From Flavihumibacter cheonanensis (GTDB lineage Bacteria; Bacteroidota; Bacteroidia; Chitinophagales; Chitinophagaceae): a stretch of DNA of 64,000 bases. The position numbers and the translations under genes were made by a program. The stretch covers positions 682,001 through 746,000 of the forward strand of contig NZ_JAKRWF010000001.1 of NCBI RefSeq assembly GCF_022352215.1, written 5' to 3'. How positions within the stretch are numbered: position 1 is the first letter of the stretch; every line of letters starts with the position of its first letter. Below are positions 25,885 through 34,119 of this stretch, piece by piece. Under the pieces are notes generated by a model, which saw nothing but the letters and a program-made list of their open reading frames with translations, was not told the origin of the DNA and made no database searches.

Positions 25885-27048
25885 ATGAACAATTGGTTAT
25901 TTATCTGCCTCTGTTATTTTGGATCAGTTTTGCCTTCGGTTGCTCAGCAGGATCGGTATACGCCACGCTATTCTTCTACGTTGCATGCAGTGTTGAAGAT
26001 GGAGGAAGTTCGGATGGGCCGCAGCGATCTCATAAACCGATATGATTCCATCTTCAGGTTCGTGGACCACCTGATAGACCGGGCCAAAACTGAATGCTCG
26101 TATAGTGCGGTTGATAATTCCAACTCTACAGCGAGGCATTTGCTGAAAAGTATACACGATTTATTATTGGATGAAGGATTCATTTTCAACCGATCGAAAG
26201 GTAGTTTTTATGAATCACTGACACCCATATCTCCCGATTCTCCTGAAATACCAAAATACCTGGCCAATCTTCGTCCGGCTGAACGCCGAGCGGCTGCTAA
26301 ACGTAAACCAATTGCCTATTTCCTCGCCGATTGTGATATCAGTGTACTCTTGTATATGGCCTTGGGGGAAACGCTGCAGCTGCCAGTAACTGCAATATGG
26401 CTTCCCAAGCACATGATCTTGAGATGGGAGTTACCGGATAAAAGCAGTCTGCTGGTTGAAACACAAAGCGGCCGCATCAGTCAAAGCGAGGATCTCTATC
26501 GTGAAAAATACAGAATCAGTTTAGCTGAAGAAATTACGTATGAATATTTCAAACCCTTGGGATCTACTGAACTGAAAGGATTGTACAGTATGCTATTTGG
26601 AATTGATAAATGGCTCTATCCTGCTTGTAGCGACAACCTACGCGGACAGTTTCTTGATCAGGCACTCGCATTGCGACCAGAGTTTCCATTCTTGCAGGTC
26701 ATGTGCATCAATCACTGGCTGGTAACAGGGGATACAGTCCGGTATGAAAATGCATCAAGACTGGCAGCATCCTTACTTGAAATTACTCCACAGCATCTGT
26801 ATTATCAATTGGTATATGCATATGCTTCCATCAAAACCGGGAAAGCTGGTGAAATGGTGCAGCAGCTTGAAATGGAATTACAGCAGGATGAAACGAATGC
26901 TGCATTGATAGGCATGCTTGCTTATGCCTATCTGAAAACAGGGCAATCAGAAAAAGCATGTGAACATTTTGCCAAAGCAAAAGCGCTGGGAGTAAAGGAA
27001 CATACTGAAAAAGAGATTCTTGAGTTTTTGGAGAAAAGTTGCAATTAG
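25885..27048 (+). CDS. exported transglutaminase-like/TPR protein
   Basis: A 387-residue protein with a signal peptide ending PSVAQ. Residues 60-220 resemble SirB1/transglutaminase-core-2 proteins: LADCDISVLLYMALGETLQLPVTAIWLPKHMILRW contains a Cys (in DCD) and a downstream His in the positions of a Cys-His pair. The C-terminal 130 residues are TPR-like (YAYASIKTGKAGEMVQQLEMELQQDETNAALIGMLAYAYLKTGQSEKACEHFAKA). Whether it is active is unknown. The upstream region carries the ACCGTT array ending 130 bp before the start, which makes this gene the likely target. Confidence 0.6.
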   Translation: MNNWLFICLCYFGSVLPSVAQQDRYTPRYSSTLHAVLKMEEVRMGRSDLINRYDSIFRFVDHLIDRAKTECSYSAVDNSNSTARHLLKSIHDLLLDEGFIFNRSKGSFYESLTPISPDSPEIPKYLANLRPAERRAAAKRKPIAYFLADCDISVLLYMALGETLQLPVTAIWLPKHMILRWELPDKSSLLVETQSGRISQSEDLYREKYRISLAEEITYEYFKPLGSTELKGLYSMLFGIDKWLYPACSDNLRGQFLDQALALRPEFPFLQVMCINHWLVTGDTVRYENASRLAASLLEITPQHLYYQLVYAYASIKTGKAGEMVQQLEMELQQDETNAALIGMLAYAYLKTGQSEKACEHFAKAKALGVKEHTEKEILEFLEKSCN

Positions 27049-27054
27049 CACTTG

Positions 27055-27074
27055 TTCTTGATTACGATCAAGAA
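27055..27074. promoter_or_regulatory. inverted repeat TTCTTGAT-N4-ATCAAGAA
   Basis: Perfect 8-base arms around a TACG loop, 6 bp after the preceding stop and 40 bp before the methyltransferase start. The arms are the same octamer as in the palindrome at 22286, in opposite arrangement. It sits about where a -33 element would be relative to GATTTTTG at 27095. It could also be a weak hairpin of the upstream transcript; no T-run follows. Confidence 0.45.
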
Positions 27075-27113
27075 ATGAAATGATCTTACTACCCGATTTT
27101 TGGAGCGTACAAA

Positions 27114-27906
27114 ATGCTACTAATGATGAATGAAATGGAACTAGCCAATTACTGGAATAGCAATGCACCTGCCTGGATTGAACTTTCAAGAGCAGGATAT
27201 GATATTTACCGCGACTATCTGAATACCCCTGCATTTTTCAATATCCTGCCAGTTATTAAAGGGTTAAAGGGAATTGATATCGGCTGTGGGGAAGGGCATA
27301 ATACCAGGTTGTTGGCAGCACAGGGAGCTACTCTGGATGCCATTGATATTTCTGACCTGTTTATTGAAAGCGCCCAACAAATGGAAAAGCAATTTCCGTT
27401 AGGGATTAGTTACAGTTTTGCAAGTGCGACCAGGCTTCCATTTGAAAATGACAGCTTTGATTTTGCTACTTCTTTCATGTGTCTGATGGATTTACCTGAT
27501 CAGGAAAAAGCAATAGCTGAAGCTTACAGGGTACTTAAGCCGGGTGGTTTTTTCCAGTTTTCGATTGAGCATCCCTGTTTCAAAACGCCGTACATGAAAA
27601 AAGTACAGCATGCGCAGGGGGGGGATCAGTTTTGAGATTGGCCAATACTTTAAAGGTTCAGATGGGGCAATTGAGGAGTGGATATTTGGTGATGCGCCGG
27701 AAGAGTTAAAAAGCCGTCTGCCAAAATTCAGCATACCCAATTTTCATCGCACATTGAGTTGGTGGATGAATACCCTAATATCGGTTGGTTTCTCTATTGA
27801 GCAAGTGCATGAACCATACCCCGACGAGGAAACTGTCCTGAAGAAACCCGCATTAAAAGGAGCTAGAGAGGTGAGTTACTTTTTACAGGTGAGATGCAGA
27901 AAATAG
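27114..27906 (+). pseudogene. SAM-dependent methyltransferase, frameshifted in a G8 tract
   Basis: A class I SAM-dependent methyltransferase broken into two frames. The first frame has motif I GIDIGCGEGHNTRLLA (near residue 58), the acidic loop LDAIDISD, motif post-I ATRLPFENDSFDFATSF and LKPGGFFQFSIEHPCF, and stops after HAQGGDQF. The second frame continues ISFEIGQYFKGSDGAIEEWIF to the natural C-terminus QVRCRK. The switch occurs in eight consecutive G at 27617-27624; seven G would give one 263-residue protein. The start may be ATG 27114 or one of the Met codons soon after. Likely substrate is a small molecule; it is not a DNA methylase. Phase variation, recent mutation and homopolymer sequencing error are all possible. 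Confidence 0.8.
27617..27624 (+). repeat. G8 homopolymer tract
   Basis: Eight G in a row within the methyltransferase gene. Seven would keep the frame open; eight terminates translation within a few codons. Confidence 0.9.
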
Positions 27907-27957
27907 TTGGATGATCACCTATTAAACACCTATTTTAGCCCTTCGCAATTTATAGGT

Positions 27958-28923
27958 ATGCAATCATTCGAACAGCTTTCTTCCCAATTCAGTAGTTTTT
28001 TTAACCAGGCACATTTTCCAGCACAGCCGGAAAGCCTTTATCGTCCGGCGGAGTATTTCCTGGGACTCGGAGGCAAGCGCGTGCGGCCGGTTTGCTGCCT
28101 CATGGGGAATGAACTGTTTGATGAAATCCTGCCCGATACCTGGCAGGTGGCCACTGCCATTGAACTGTTTCACAATTTCACCCTGATCCATGATGATATT
28201 ATGGACAAAGCGCCCCTGCGTCGCGGACTGGAGACCGTGCACATCAAATATGGGGAACCTACCGCGCTATTAGCCGGAGATGTGATGCTGGTGGTTGCGT
28301 ACGATTATCTCAACAAGGTCAAATCACCCCATTACCACCGGCTGGTTTCTCTATTTAATACCACTGCCAAAGAGGTGTGTGAAGGCCAGCAGTTGGATAT
28401 GGATTTCGAAAAACAGGATACTGTTTCCCTGGATGCCTATCTCCACATGATCGAACTCAAAACCTCCGTGCTCCTGGCCGCCAGTCTCAAACTCGGCGCC
28501 ATCCTCGGCGGGGCAGGAGAGGGCAATCTTCATCATATCTATGAATTCGGAAAAAACCTGGGCATCGCTTTCCAGGTACAGGATGATTACCTCGATTGTT
28601 TCGGTGATCCGGCCAAATTCGGAAAACAGGTTGGGGGCGATATTCTTTCCAATAAAAAGACTTTCCTCTTAATACGGGCGCTGGAAACTGCCCAGGGCCA
28701 AGACCAGCAGGACCTGCAGGCGCTTTTGCAATCCAACCCGCCTGATAAAGTGCAACAAGTCCTGCGTATCTATAAAAATACCGGGGTCGACCAATGGGCG
28801 GTGCAACTCAAAAATGAGTTCATGGAGAAAGCATTGCAGCACCTGGATGACATCGCCGTACTCAGTAAACGCAAGGAACCCCTCCGCCAACTGGCGCATT
28901 TCCTGGTGCAACGCGATTACTGA
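27958..28923 (+). CDS. polyprenyl (geranylgeranyl/farnesyl-type) diphosphate synthase
   Basis: A 321-residue trans-isoprenyl diphosphate synthase. The first Asp-rich motif is DDIMD in FTLIHDDIMDKAPLRRG, preceded by LGGKRVRPVCCLM (the GGKRxRP diphosphate-binding motif), and the second is DDYLD in FQVQDDYLDCFGDP. It condenses isopentenyl diphosphate with an allylic diphosphate. The two residues before the first motif region (TAIELFHNF) are small and aromatic, so chain length cannot be given with certainty. The start is ATG 27958; the frame is open to a TTG at 27907. It shows higher GC and slightly different codon use from its upstream neighbours. Confidence 0.85.
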   Translation: MQSFEQLSSQFSSFFNQAHFPAQPESLYRPAEYFLGLGGKRVRPVCCLMGNELFDEILPDTWQVATAIELFHNFTLIHDDIMDKAPLRRGLETVHIKYGEPTALLAGDVMLVVAYDYLNKVKSPHYHRLVSLFNTTAKEVCEGQQLDMDFEKQDTVSLDAYLHMIELKTSVLLAASLKLGAILGGAGEGNLHHIYEFGKNLGIAFQVQDDYLDCFGDPAKFGKQVGGDILSNKKTFLLIRALETAQGQDQQDLQALLQSNPPDKVQQVLRIYKNTGVDQWAVQLKNEFMEKALQHLDDIAVLSKRKEPLRQLAHFLVQRDY

Positions 28924-28967
28924 TCAACAGGAAATCCCTATATTGGCCCTTTAAAACCTAACGCTGC

Positions 28968-30647
28968 ATGTCGAATTCTTTTTTCCGGAAAAAGTCGATT
29001 GAGAAAATTATTGCGGATCACGAACAGGGACTGGCCGATGACCACGGTCAGGGTGGCATGCGAAAAGTGCTGGGGGTGCGGGATCTTACCCTGATGGGGA
29101 TCGCTGCTGTAATTGGTGCCGGGATCTTTTCCACTATCGGTGCGGCAGCATATAATGGAGGTCCGGGTGTGATCTTTCTTTTTATCATCACTGCCATTAC
29201 CTGTGGTTTCACAGCCCTATGTTACGCTGAATTTGCTTCCCGGGTACCTGTATCCGGGAGTGCTTATACCTATTCTTACGTAACTTTTGGTGAGCTTATC
29301 GCCTGGATCCTGGGCTGGGCCCTGATCCTCGAATACAGCATCGGCAATATTGTGGTGGCGATCAGCTGGAGCTCCTATTTCAAAAATATCCTGGAGAATG
29401 TTTTTGGATTTGATCTGCCTGATCACCTGAGTGTCGGATACCAAACCGCTAAGCATGCCTACGAAGCAGCCCTGGCGGAAGGCAAACCGGTGCAGGATAT
29501 GATCTACGCAACCGCGCCAAAAATTGCCGGGATTCCCTTCATTATCAACCTGCCCGCCTTTGTCATTGTGGTACTGGTAACCATGCTGGCCTATATAGGG
29601 ATCAAGGAAAGTAAGAACACCGCCAATTTTATGGTGGGATTAAAAATCGCTGTACTGCTCCTGATCGCGGCTATCGGGATCTGGATCATCTTTACGGATG
29701 ACCTCACAGGTAACTGGTCGCCTTTCCTGCCCAACGGCATGGCAGGAGTGCTTAAAGGAGTGTCTGCGGTTTTCTTTGCCTATATCGGTTTTGATGCCAT
29801 CTCCACAACCGCAGAGGAATGCCGGGACCCGCAGCGCGATATGCCCCGCGGTATGATTTATTCGCTGATCATCTGTACGGTGATTTATGTAATCACTACC
29901 CTGGTGATCACCGGCCTTGTAAAGTACGAGAATTTCAAGGGTGTTACGGATCCCCTGGCATTTGTATTCGACAGCATCAACATGCAGAAGCTGGGTACCT
30001 TTATTTCCATCTCCGCGGTGGTAGCCGCCACCAGTGTGATGCTGGTTTTCCAGATTGGTCAGCCCCGGATCTGGATGAGTATGAGCCGAGATGGATTGAT
30101 GCCCAAATCCTTCGGTAAAATTCATAAGAAATACCAGACACCCTGGTTCGCGACGATTATTACCGGATTGGTGGTAGGTATTCCTGTCTTGTTTGTGGAT
30201 GACCTGCTAATGACGGATCTTACCTCCATCGGTACATTATTCGCCTTTGTGCTGGTGTGCGGAGGCGTGCTGATTCTGCCTCGTATGGCGAATAAACCCG
30301 GACGGTTCAACCTGCCCTATATCAATGCGAAGTTTATCATTCCGGTAGTTGTATTACTGTTTACGATTTTGTTCTGGGAGCGGATACAGCTCGCCGTTAG
30401 TAATATCAACAATGAAGGGTACCAGGAAGTGCTGTTCCTCGTGTTTATGGTAGTGGCCTGGCTGATTGCCGTATTTTCTTTTATCCGCAACTATTCCCTG
30501 ATCCCGGTACTGGGCATGCTCTGCTGTTTGTACCTGATGATAGAGATTCCGGCCAAGAGCTGGCTGGTATTTTTCGGTTGGATGGCAGCCGGGCTGCTGA
30601 TCTATTTCCTCTACGGGTATCGCAAGAGCAAGCTGGCGGGAAGTTGA
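28968..30647 (+). CDS. APC-family amino acid permease
   Basis: A 559-residue inner membrane transporter with about 12-14 helices. The family start motif is GIAAVIGAGIFSTIGAAAYNGGPGVIFLFII, followed by ALCYAEFASRVPVSGSAYTYSYVTFGE, and the helix-8 region GVSAVFFAYIGFDAISTTAEE. It resembles cationic amino acid transporters (COG0531), so lysine, arginine or a related amine is a reasonable but unproven substrate. 44 bp separate it from the polyprenyl synthase and 13 bp from the Smr gene. Confidence 0.85.
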   Translation: MSNSFFRKKSIEKIIADHEQGLADDHGQGGMRKVLGVRDLTLMGIAAVIGAGIFSTIGAAAYNGGPGVIFLFIITAITCGFTALCYAEFASRVPVSGSAYTYSYVTFGELIAWILGWALILEYSIGNIVVAISWSSYFKNILENVFGFDLPDHLSVGYQTAKHAYEAALAEGKPVQDMIYATAPKIAGIPFIINLPAFVIVVLVTMLAYIGIKESKNTANFMVGLKIAVLLLIAAIGIWIIFTDDLTGNWSPFLPNGMAGVLKGVSAVFFAYIGFDAISTTAEECRDPQRDMPRGMIYSLIICTVIYVITTLVITGLVKYENFKGVTDPLAFVFDSINMQKLGTFISISAVVAATSVMLVFQIGQPRIWMSMSRDGLMPKSFGKIHKKYQTPWFATIITGLVVGIPVLFVDDLLMTDLTSIGTLFAFVLVCGGVLILPRMANKPGRFNLPYINAKFIIPVVVLLFTILFWERIQLAVSNINNEGYQEVLFLVFMVVAWLIAVFSFIRNYSLIPVLGMLCCLYLMIEIPAKSWLVFFGWMAAGLLIYFLYGYRKSKLAGS

Positions 30648-30648
30648 T

Positions 30649-30656
30649 TATCTTTG
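30649..30656 (+). promoter_or_regulatory. TATCTTTG -7-like element directly before the Smr gene
   Basis: It matches TAnnTTTG, but no TTG is present about 19 bases upstream. If used, transcription would start at or just within the ATG at 30661. Confidence 0.35.
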
Positions 30657-30660
30657 CGCC

Positions 30661-31689
30661 ATGAAATTTGAAGTGGGCGATAAAGTAGTAGTGCGACTTA
30701 CCAATGAGGACGCGGAAGTAGTGGAAGTCATCAATGAACGGATGGTGATGGTTAATGTGCGGGGTGTGAAATTTCCTGCCTATACCGATCAGCTCGATTA
30801 CCCGTATTTTAAACAATTCTCCAAGCAAAAGCTGGTGCCGGAAAAAAAGCCGGTTCCCAAAACCTATATTGATCAGGTTCCAACGGAGAAGATCAAACAA
30901 TTGCCCAAACGTGATCCCAACGGAGTTTGGATTACGTTTATCCCGGTATTTGAGCAGGATGATTTTGGGGATGAAGTAGTGAGCCTGCTGAAAGTCCATC
31001 TCCATAACCAGAATGATGAGGGATACGCGTTTACCTATAAACTGAATTATTTCGGGGAGCCTGATTTCGAGTTGAAGAACCAGGTATTGAGTCACCAGGA
31101 TTTTTACCTGCACGATATTCCCTTCGCCAACCTGAATGATTCTCCCTCTTATCATTTTGAATTCCAATTGCTGACACCGGTTAAAAACAAAGCGCCATTT
31201 TATGAGGCTTCTTTGAAACTGAAGCCGAAGCAATTGTTTCAACGCATCCAGCAGTTGCAGGAGAAGGGGGAACCAACTTTTTCGTACCAGTTGTTCAAGA
31301 CCTATCCCGATAAAGTAGAGGAGGAGAAAATGGAATTGGGCAAGCTGGCTGCTGCCGGTTATAAAGTATATGAAGCTGCGAAGGCCCGGCAACATTTACC
31401 TCCTGCCCGTACGGTGGTGGATCTGCATATCGAAAAGCTGACAGACAACTGGAAGAATATGAGCAATGCAGAGATCCTGCAATTCCAGGTGGATGAATTT
31501 GAAAAATATTATGAGCTGGCACTGGCACATTACCAGCCCATGTTAACGGTGATACATGGCCTTGGTTCAGGCAGGCTGCGTGATGAGATACACTCTCTGC
31601 TGCGTCTCCGCAAGCCGGTAAAGTATTTTGTGAATCAGTATCATCCGAATTATGGGTATGGGGCGACGGAGATATATTTTCAATATTAG
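30661..31689 (+). CDS. DUF2027 protein with C-terminal Smr domain (MutS2-like tail)
   Basis: A 342-residue protein. Residues 1-60 form a small KOW/SH3-like beta domain (FEVGDKVVVRLTNEDAEVVEVINERMVMVNVRG), the middle is DUF2027, and the last 90 residues are an Smr nuclease-like domain: VVDLHIEKL, AEILQFQVDEFEKYYELALAH, LTVIHGLGSGRLRDEIH, ending YGATEIYFQY. DLH and HGxG are the conserved Smr motifs (DNA/RNA nicking or binding). The stop is followed directly by a GTGAGAY array. A TAnnTTTG-like element (TATCTTTG, 30649-30656) ends 4 bp before the ATG, so the transcript could be leaderless. Confidence 0.8.
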   Translation: MKFEVGDKVVVRLTNEDAEVVEVINERMVMVNVRGVKFPAYTDQLDYPYFKQFSKQKLVPEKKPVPKTYIDQVPTEKIKQLPKRDPNGVWITFIPVFEQDDFGDEVVSLLKVHLHNQNDEGYAFTYKLNYFGEPDFELKNQVLSHQDFYLHDIPFANLNDSPSYHFEFQLLTPVKNKAPFYEASLKLKPKQLFQRIQQLQEKGEPTFSYQLFKTYPDKVEEEKMELGKLAAAGYKVYEAAKARQHLPPARTVVDLHIEKLTDNWKNMSNAEILQFQVDEFEKYYELALAHYQPMLTVIHGLGSGRLRDEIHSLLRLRKPVKYFVNQYHPNYGYGATEIYFQY

Positions 31690-31692
31690 GAA

Positions 31693-31734
31693 GTGAGACG
31701 TGAGACGTGAGATGTGAGACGTGAGATGTGAGAA
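31693..31734 (+). repeat. six tandem heptamers GTGAGAY
   Basis: GTGAGAC, GTGAGAC, GTGAGAT, GTGAGAC, GTGAGAT, GTGAGAA in the 98-bp gap after the Smr gene stop and before the end of the convergent reductase gene. The same heptamers appear at 48223-48240 and 62578-62603, always at gene 3' ends. Confidence 0.9.
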
Positions 31735-31787
31735 GGGTATGGAGGTTGGATGACGGATGAGCATTAAGGGTTTGGTGAATTTGATTT

Positions 31788-32354
31788 TTAGGTTCGCGCA
31801 TAATGGGCGATGAGAACACCGGTTGATGTGGTTAGAACGTTTTCAAGTCTAAAATTAATAGGTGGAGCTCCGGTACCAAACAGACGCTTACCGGTTCCTA
31901 AAATTAAAGGATGAATTTTAAGGCGAAGTTCATCAACCAAATCCTGCTCCAGTAATAATTGAACCAACTGACTGCTGCCCCAAACATGAATGTTGGGTCC
32001 TCCGGAGTTTTTCAGTTCCATTATTGCCTCAATACTATTGATGAAACTGGTATTCTTCCATTCGGACTTATTTCTGGTGTTGGAATAGACGTATTTTTTA
32101 CCGGAATTAATTCTCGGCCAGAAGTCGGCATGATAGGGCCAGTAATCTTCCCAGATTTCAAACGTTATTCGTCCCAACAGATAGTCCGCAGCTTGATCCA
32201 ATTCCTGCCTCACCACTTTACTGTAAACATCATCACCAAAGGGCCTGGTCCATCCACCATGAGTAAATCCATTGGAAAGGTCTTCTGCTGGTCCGCCAGG
32301 AGCCTGCATTACTCCGTCAAGGCTGATCATTGATAGTGCTATTATCTTTCTCAT
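31788..32354 (-). CDS. dihydrofolate-reductase-family protein (RibD C-terminal-like)
   Basis: A 188-residue protein of the RibD-C/DHFR-like superfamily: MRKIIALSMISLDGVMQAPGG at the N-terminus (beta strand and NADPH side), ADYLLGRITFEIWEDYW in the middle and GGPNIHVWGSSQLVQLLLEQDLVDELRLKIHPLILGTGKRLF, the standard C-terminal pattern. These small proteins are presumed NADPH-dependent reductases with unknown substrate, distinct from true FolA. It is the first of four to five minus-strand small genes. Confidence 0.85.
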   Translation of the reverse strand: MRKIIALSMISLDGVMQAPGGPAEDLSNGFTHGGWTRPFGDDVYSKVVRQELDQAADYLLGRITFEIWEDYWPYHADFWPRINSGKKYVYSNTRNKSEWKNTSFINSIEAIMELKNSGGPNIHVWGSSQLVQLLLEQDLVDELRLKIHPLILGTGKRLFGTGAPPINFRLENVLTTSTGVLIAHYART

Positions 32355-32365
32355 ATCGCGTATAG

Positions 32366-32860
32366 TTAACCTACACTTTCATACGCCCTTTTCAATTCCT
32401 TTATATCAAATTTTTTCATTTTGAGAAAGGCCGCCGTTACGCGTTGAACTTTGGTTGAATCAGGGTCGGACATATAGCGGGCAAGAATAGAAGGTACAAT
32501 CTGCCAGGAAAGGCCGAATTTATCCTTTAACCAGCCACAGGGACCTTCTTCGCCTTCAAGGGTCAGGTTATTCCAGTAGTGATCAATTTCTTCCTGGGTA
32601 TCGCAATTGACCACCACAGAAATGGATTCATTGAAGTTGAATTTGGGGCCGCCATTGAGTGCCATAAACTGCATATCATTCAGGGTGAATTCAACTACCA
32701 TAGCAGTGCCTTCCGGCTTTTTGTGGAATTCAAAACCTTCCTTGCCATAGCGACTGATTTTTCCGAGGGAGCCATTCCTGAAGATGGACAGATAATAGTT
32801 GGCGGCCTGTTCGGCCTGGTCGTCAAACCATAGGCAGATGGACATTGCTTGTGTTTTCAT
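32366..32860 (-). CDS. VOC-family protein (PhnB/3-demethylubiquinone-methyltransferase-like)
   Basis: A 164-residue glyoxalase-fold protein. MSICLWFDDQAEQAANYYLSIFRNGSLGKISRYG at the start and MVVEFTLNDMQFMALNGGPKFNFNESISVVVNCDTQEEIDHYW in the middle are the pattern of PhnB-like proteins, which end with a GWLKDKFGLSWQIVP segment as here. They are usually uncharacterised and often annotated as 3-demethylubiquinone methyltransferase without evidence; no methyltransferase motif is present. Separated from neighbours by 6-11 bp. Confidence 0.85.
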   Translation of the reverse strand: MKTQAMSICLWFDDQAEQAANYYLSIFRNGSLGKISRYGKEGFEFHKKPEGTAMVVEFTLNDMQFMALNGGPKFNFNESISVVVNCDTQEEIDHYWNNLTLEGEEGPCGWLKDKFGLSWQIVPSILARYMSDPDSTKVQRVTAAFLKMKKFDIKELKRAYESVG

Positions 32861-32866
32861 ATCCGA

Positions 32867-33214
32867 TTATTTAAGTTGAATGCAATAGGAGGTGATGGAT
32901 TGAAGTTTTCCTTGATCGTTAAACAGGTATATATCGCAGCCATGAACAAACGAAACCCGCTGGCCATTCCGAATGAATTCTGCTGTTCCGGTAACGGCTA
33001 TTTTATTTTCTTCTTTTATAATTTGATGTACTTCAAATTTCGTAGTAACAGTTTTGAAATAGGCGGCTACGTCAGTACAATGTTTGATAATTTCCTCTTT
33101 GCCAGTATAAGTAGCTTCTCCCGGCACTGCCCAACAGATGTCCTCAGCCAAGTATTCATAGGTTGAATCAAAATTTCCTCTGGAAAAGGCAGTTGCGATT
33201 GCTGATTTCATCAC
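32867..33214 (-). CDS. SnoaL-like (NTF2-fold) protein
   Basis: A 115-residue protein with the cone-shaped NTF2/SnoaL pattern: SAIATAFSRGNFDSTYEYLAEDICWAVPGEATYTGKEEIIKH followed by four beta strands (VTTKFEVHQIIKEENKIAVTGTAEFI, RVSFVHGCDIYLFNDQGKLQSI). Proteins of this kind are isomerases, hydrolases or ligand-binding proteins; the sequence does not tell which. Its start overlaps the stop of the HhH gene by 4 bp. Confidence 0.8.
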   Translation of the reverse strand: MMKSAIATAFSRGNFDSTYEYLAEDICWAVPGEATYTGKEEIIKHCTDVAAYFKTVTTKFEVHQIIKEENKIAVTGTAEFIRNGQRVSFVHGCDIYLFNDQGKLQSITSYCIQLK

Positions 33215-33504
33215 GTTGTGGTTTTAAAATTTAAACCTTCCTGTTGGAGGGCCTTTTTCAGTTTTGGTAAGGAAGAGGGGCCCATCCCGTGCAGTTGGAG
33301 TATTTCTTTTTCTGTGTATCGTGCCAGTTCCCTAACTGAATCAATCTTGGCATTTTCCAGCGCTCTTCTTGCCGGTGCACCAAGTTCAGACATAAATCCA
33401 CCTTGCGGTTTTCTTTCTGCCTCACAAACCGGGCAGGTGGGACAGTCACTTGATTTGTAAAATGAATGCCCATTAAAACATTTTTTAAGATGCAATTTTG
33501 CCAT
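33211..33504 (-). CDS. small helix-hairpin-helix protein resembling RNA polymerase alpha CTD
   Basis: A 97-residue protein. The first 30 residues hold a CxxC pair (SDCPTCPVCE) that could bind zinc; the last 60, LGAPARRALENAKIDSVRELARYTEKEILQLHGMGPSSLPKLKKAL, match the C-terminal domain of RNA polymerase alpha, which uses two HhH elements to bind DNA. It may bind DNA or a regulator, but it lacks the RNAP alpha N-terminal domain. Overlaps the SnoaL-like gene by 4 bp, so probably one transcript. Confidence 0.8.
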   Translation of the reverse strand: MAKLHLKKCFNGHSFYKSSDCPTCPVCEAERKPQGGFMSELGAPARRALENAKIDSVRELARYTEKEILQLHGMGPSSLPKLKKALQQEGLNFKTTT

Positions 33505-33509
33505 GCAAT

Positions 33510-34013
33510 TTATTTTTTCATTTCCTCCACTGCTTTTTCACCTTGCTCAGTAATACCCATGATTTCTGTCATCACGCCAATTTCCTTCCGGGTATCAAAA
33601 AATACAATTTTTGCAATTGGGGTATCGAAGCTGCTGATGACTGGGTAACCCCTGCTCACATAGTCTTTGATGACTTCCTCTAAATGAATGATAGATGTAC
33701 TGAAGGCGATATGCTGCACTCCGCCTGATGGATGCTCATCGATAAAATCCTGGAAAACACTTTTACCGGATACCGGCTGAATGAGTTCAATAAAACTACC
33801 ACCAGAATACGCCATGGTTAATAGGTTGATCGCATCTGATGCTTCTCCGTAATAGGTGGCGGCATAATCTTTTAAGTGAATAGTTGTAGTTTCCGAAAAC
33901 CTTTCCAGTCCAAGCATTGTCTGAAAATAGTGTTTCGCTTTTTCCAAATCCTTTACTACCCAGGCAATTTGAGTGAATTGAAGTTGATGTAGAGATCGAT
34001 CTGGTTGTTTCAT
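33510..34013 (-). CDS. VOC-family protein, epimerase/glyoxalase-like
   Basis: A 167-residue protein of the VOC superfamily: LQFTQIAWVVKDLEKAKHYFQTMLGLERF is the first betaalphabetabetabeta unit and GGVQHIAFSTSIIHLEEVIKDYVSRGYPVI the second, with IGVMTEIMG at the end. Conserved H and E at the usual metal positions are seen (QIAWV carries Q instead of H at the first). A metal-binding Glu is present in MTEIM. Substrate unknown. First gene of the minus-strand group and divergent from the GlxA regulator at 34120. Confidence 0.8.
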   Translation of the reverse strand: MKQPDRSLHQLQFTQIAWVVKDLEKAKHYFQTMLGLERFSETTTIHLKDYAATYYGEASDAINLLTMAYSGGSFIELIQPVSGKSVFQDFIDEHPSGGVQHIAFSTSIIHLEEVIKDYVSRGYPVISSFDTPIAKIVFFDTRKEIGVMTEIMGITEQGEKAVEEMKK

Positions 34014-34119
34014 AATCTAAAATTGATTCAATCTAGCCTATCTCAACAGTCGGAAATACGACATTTTGATGGGTTGATCGCGACAAGCAATCCAACTAAT
34101 TTTGAGTAAATTTCAGATC

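Noticed and set aside
29640-30125. Long antisense frame opposite the amino acid permease
   Set aside because: Shadow of a real gene: low-complexity His/Gly-rich translation, no start context and full overlap with a well-supported gene.
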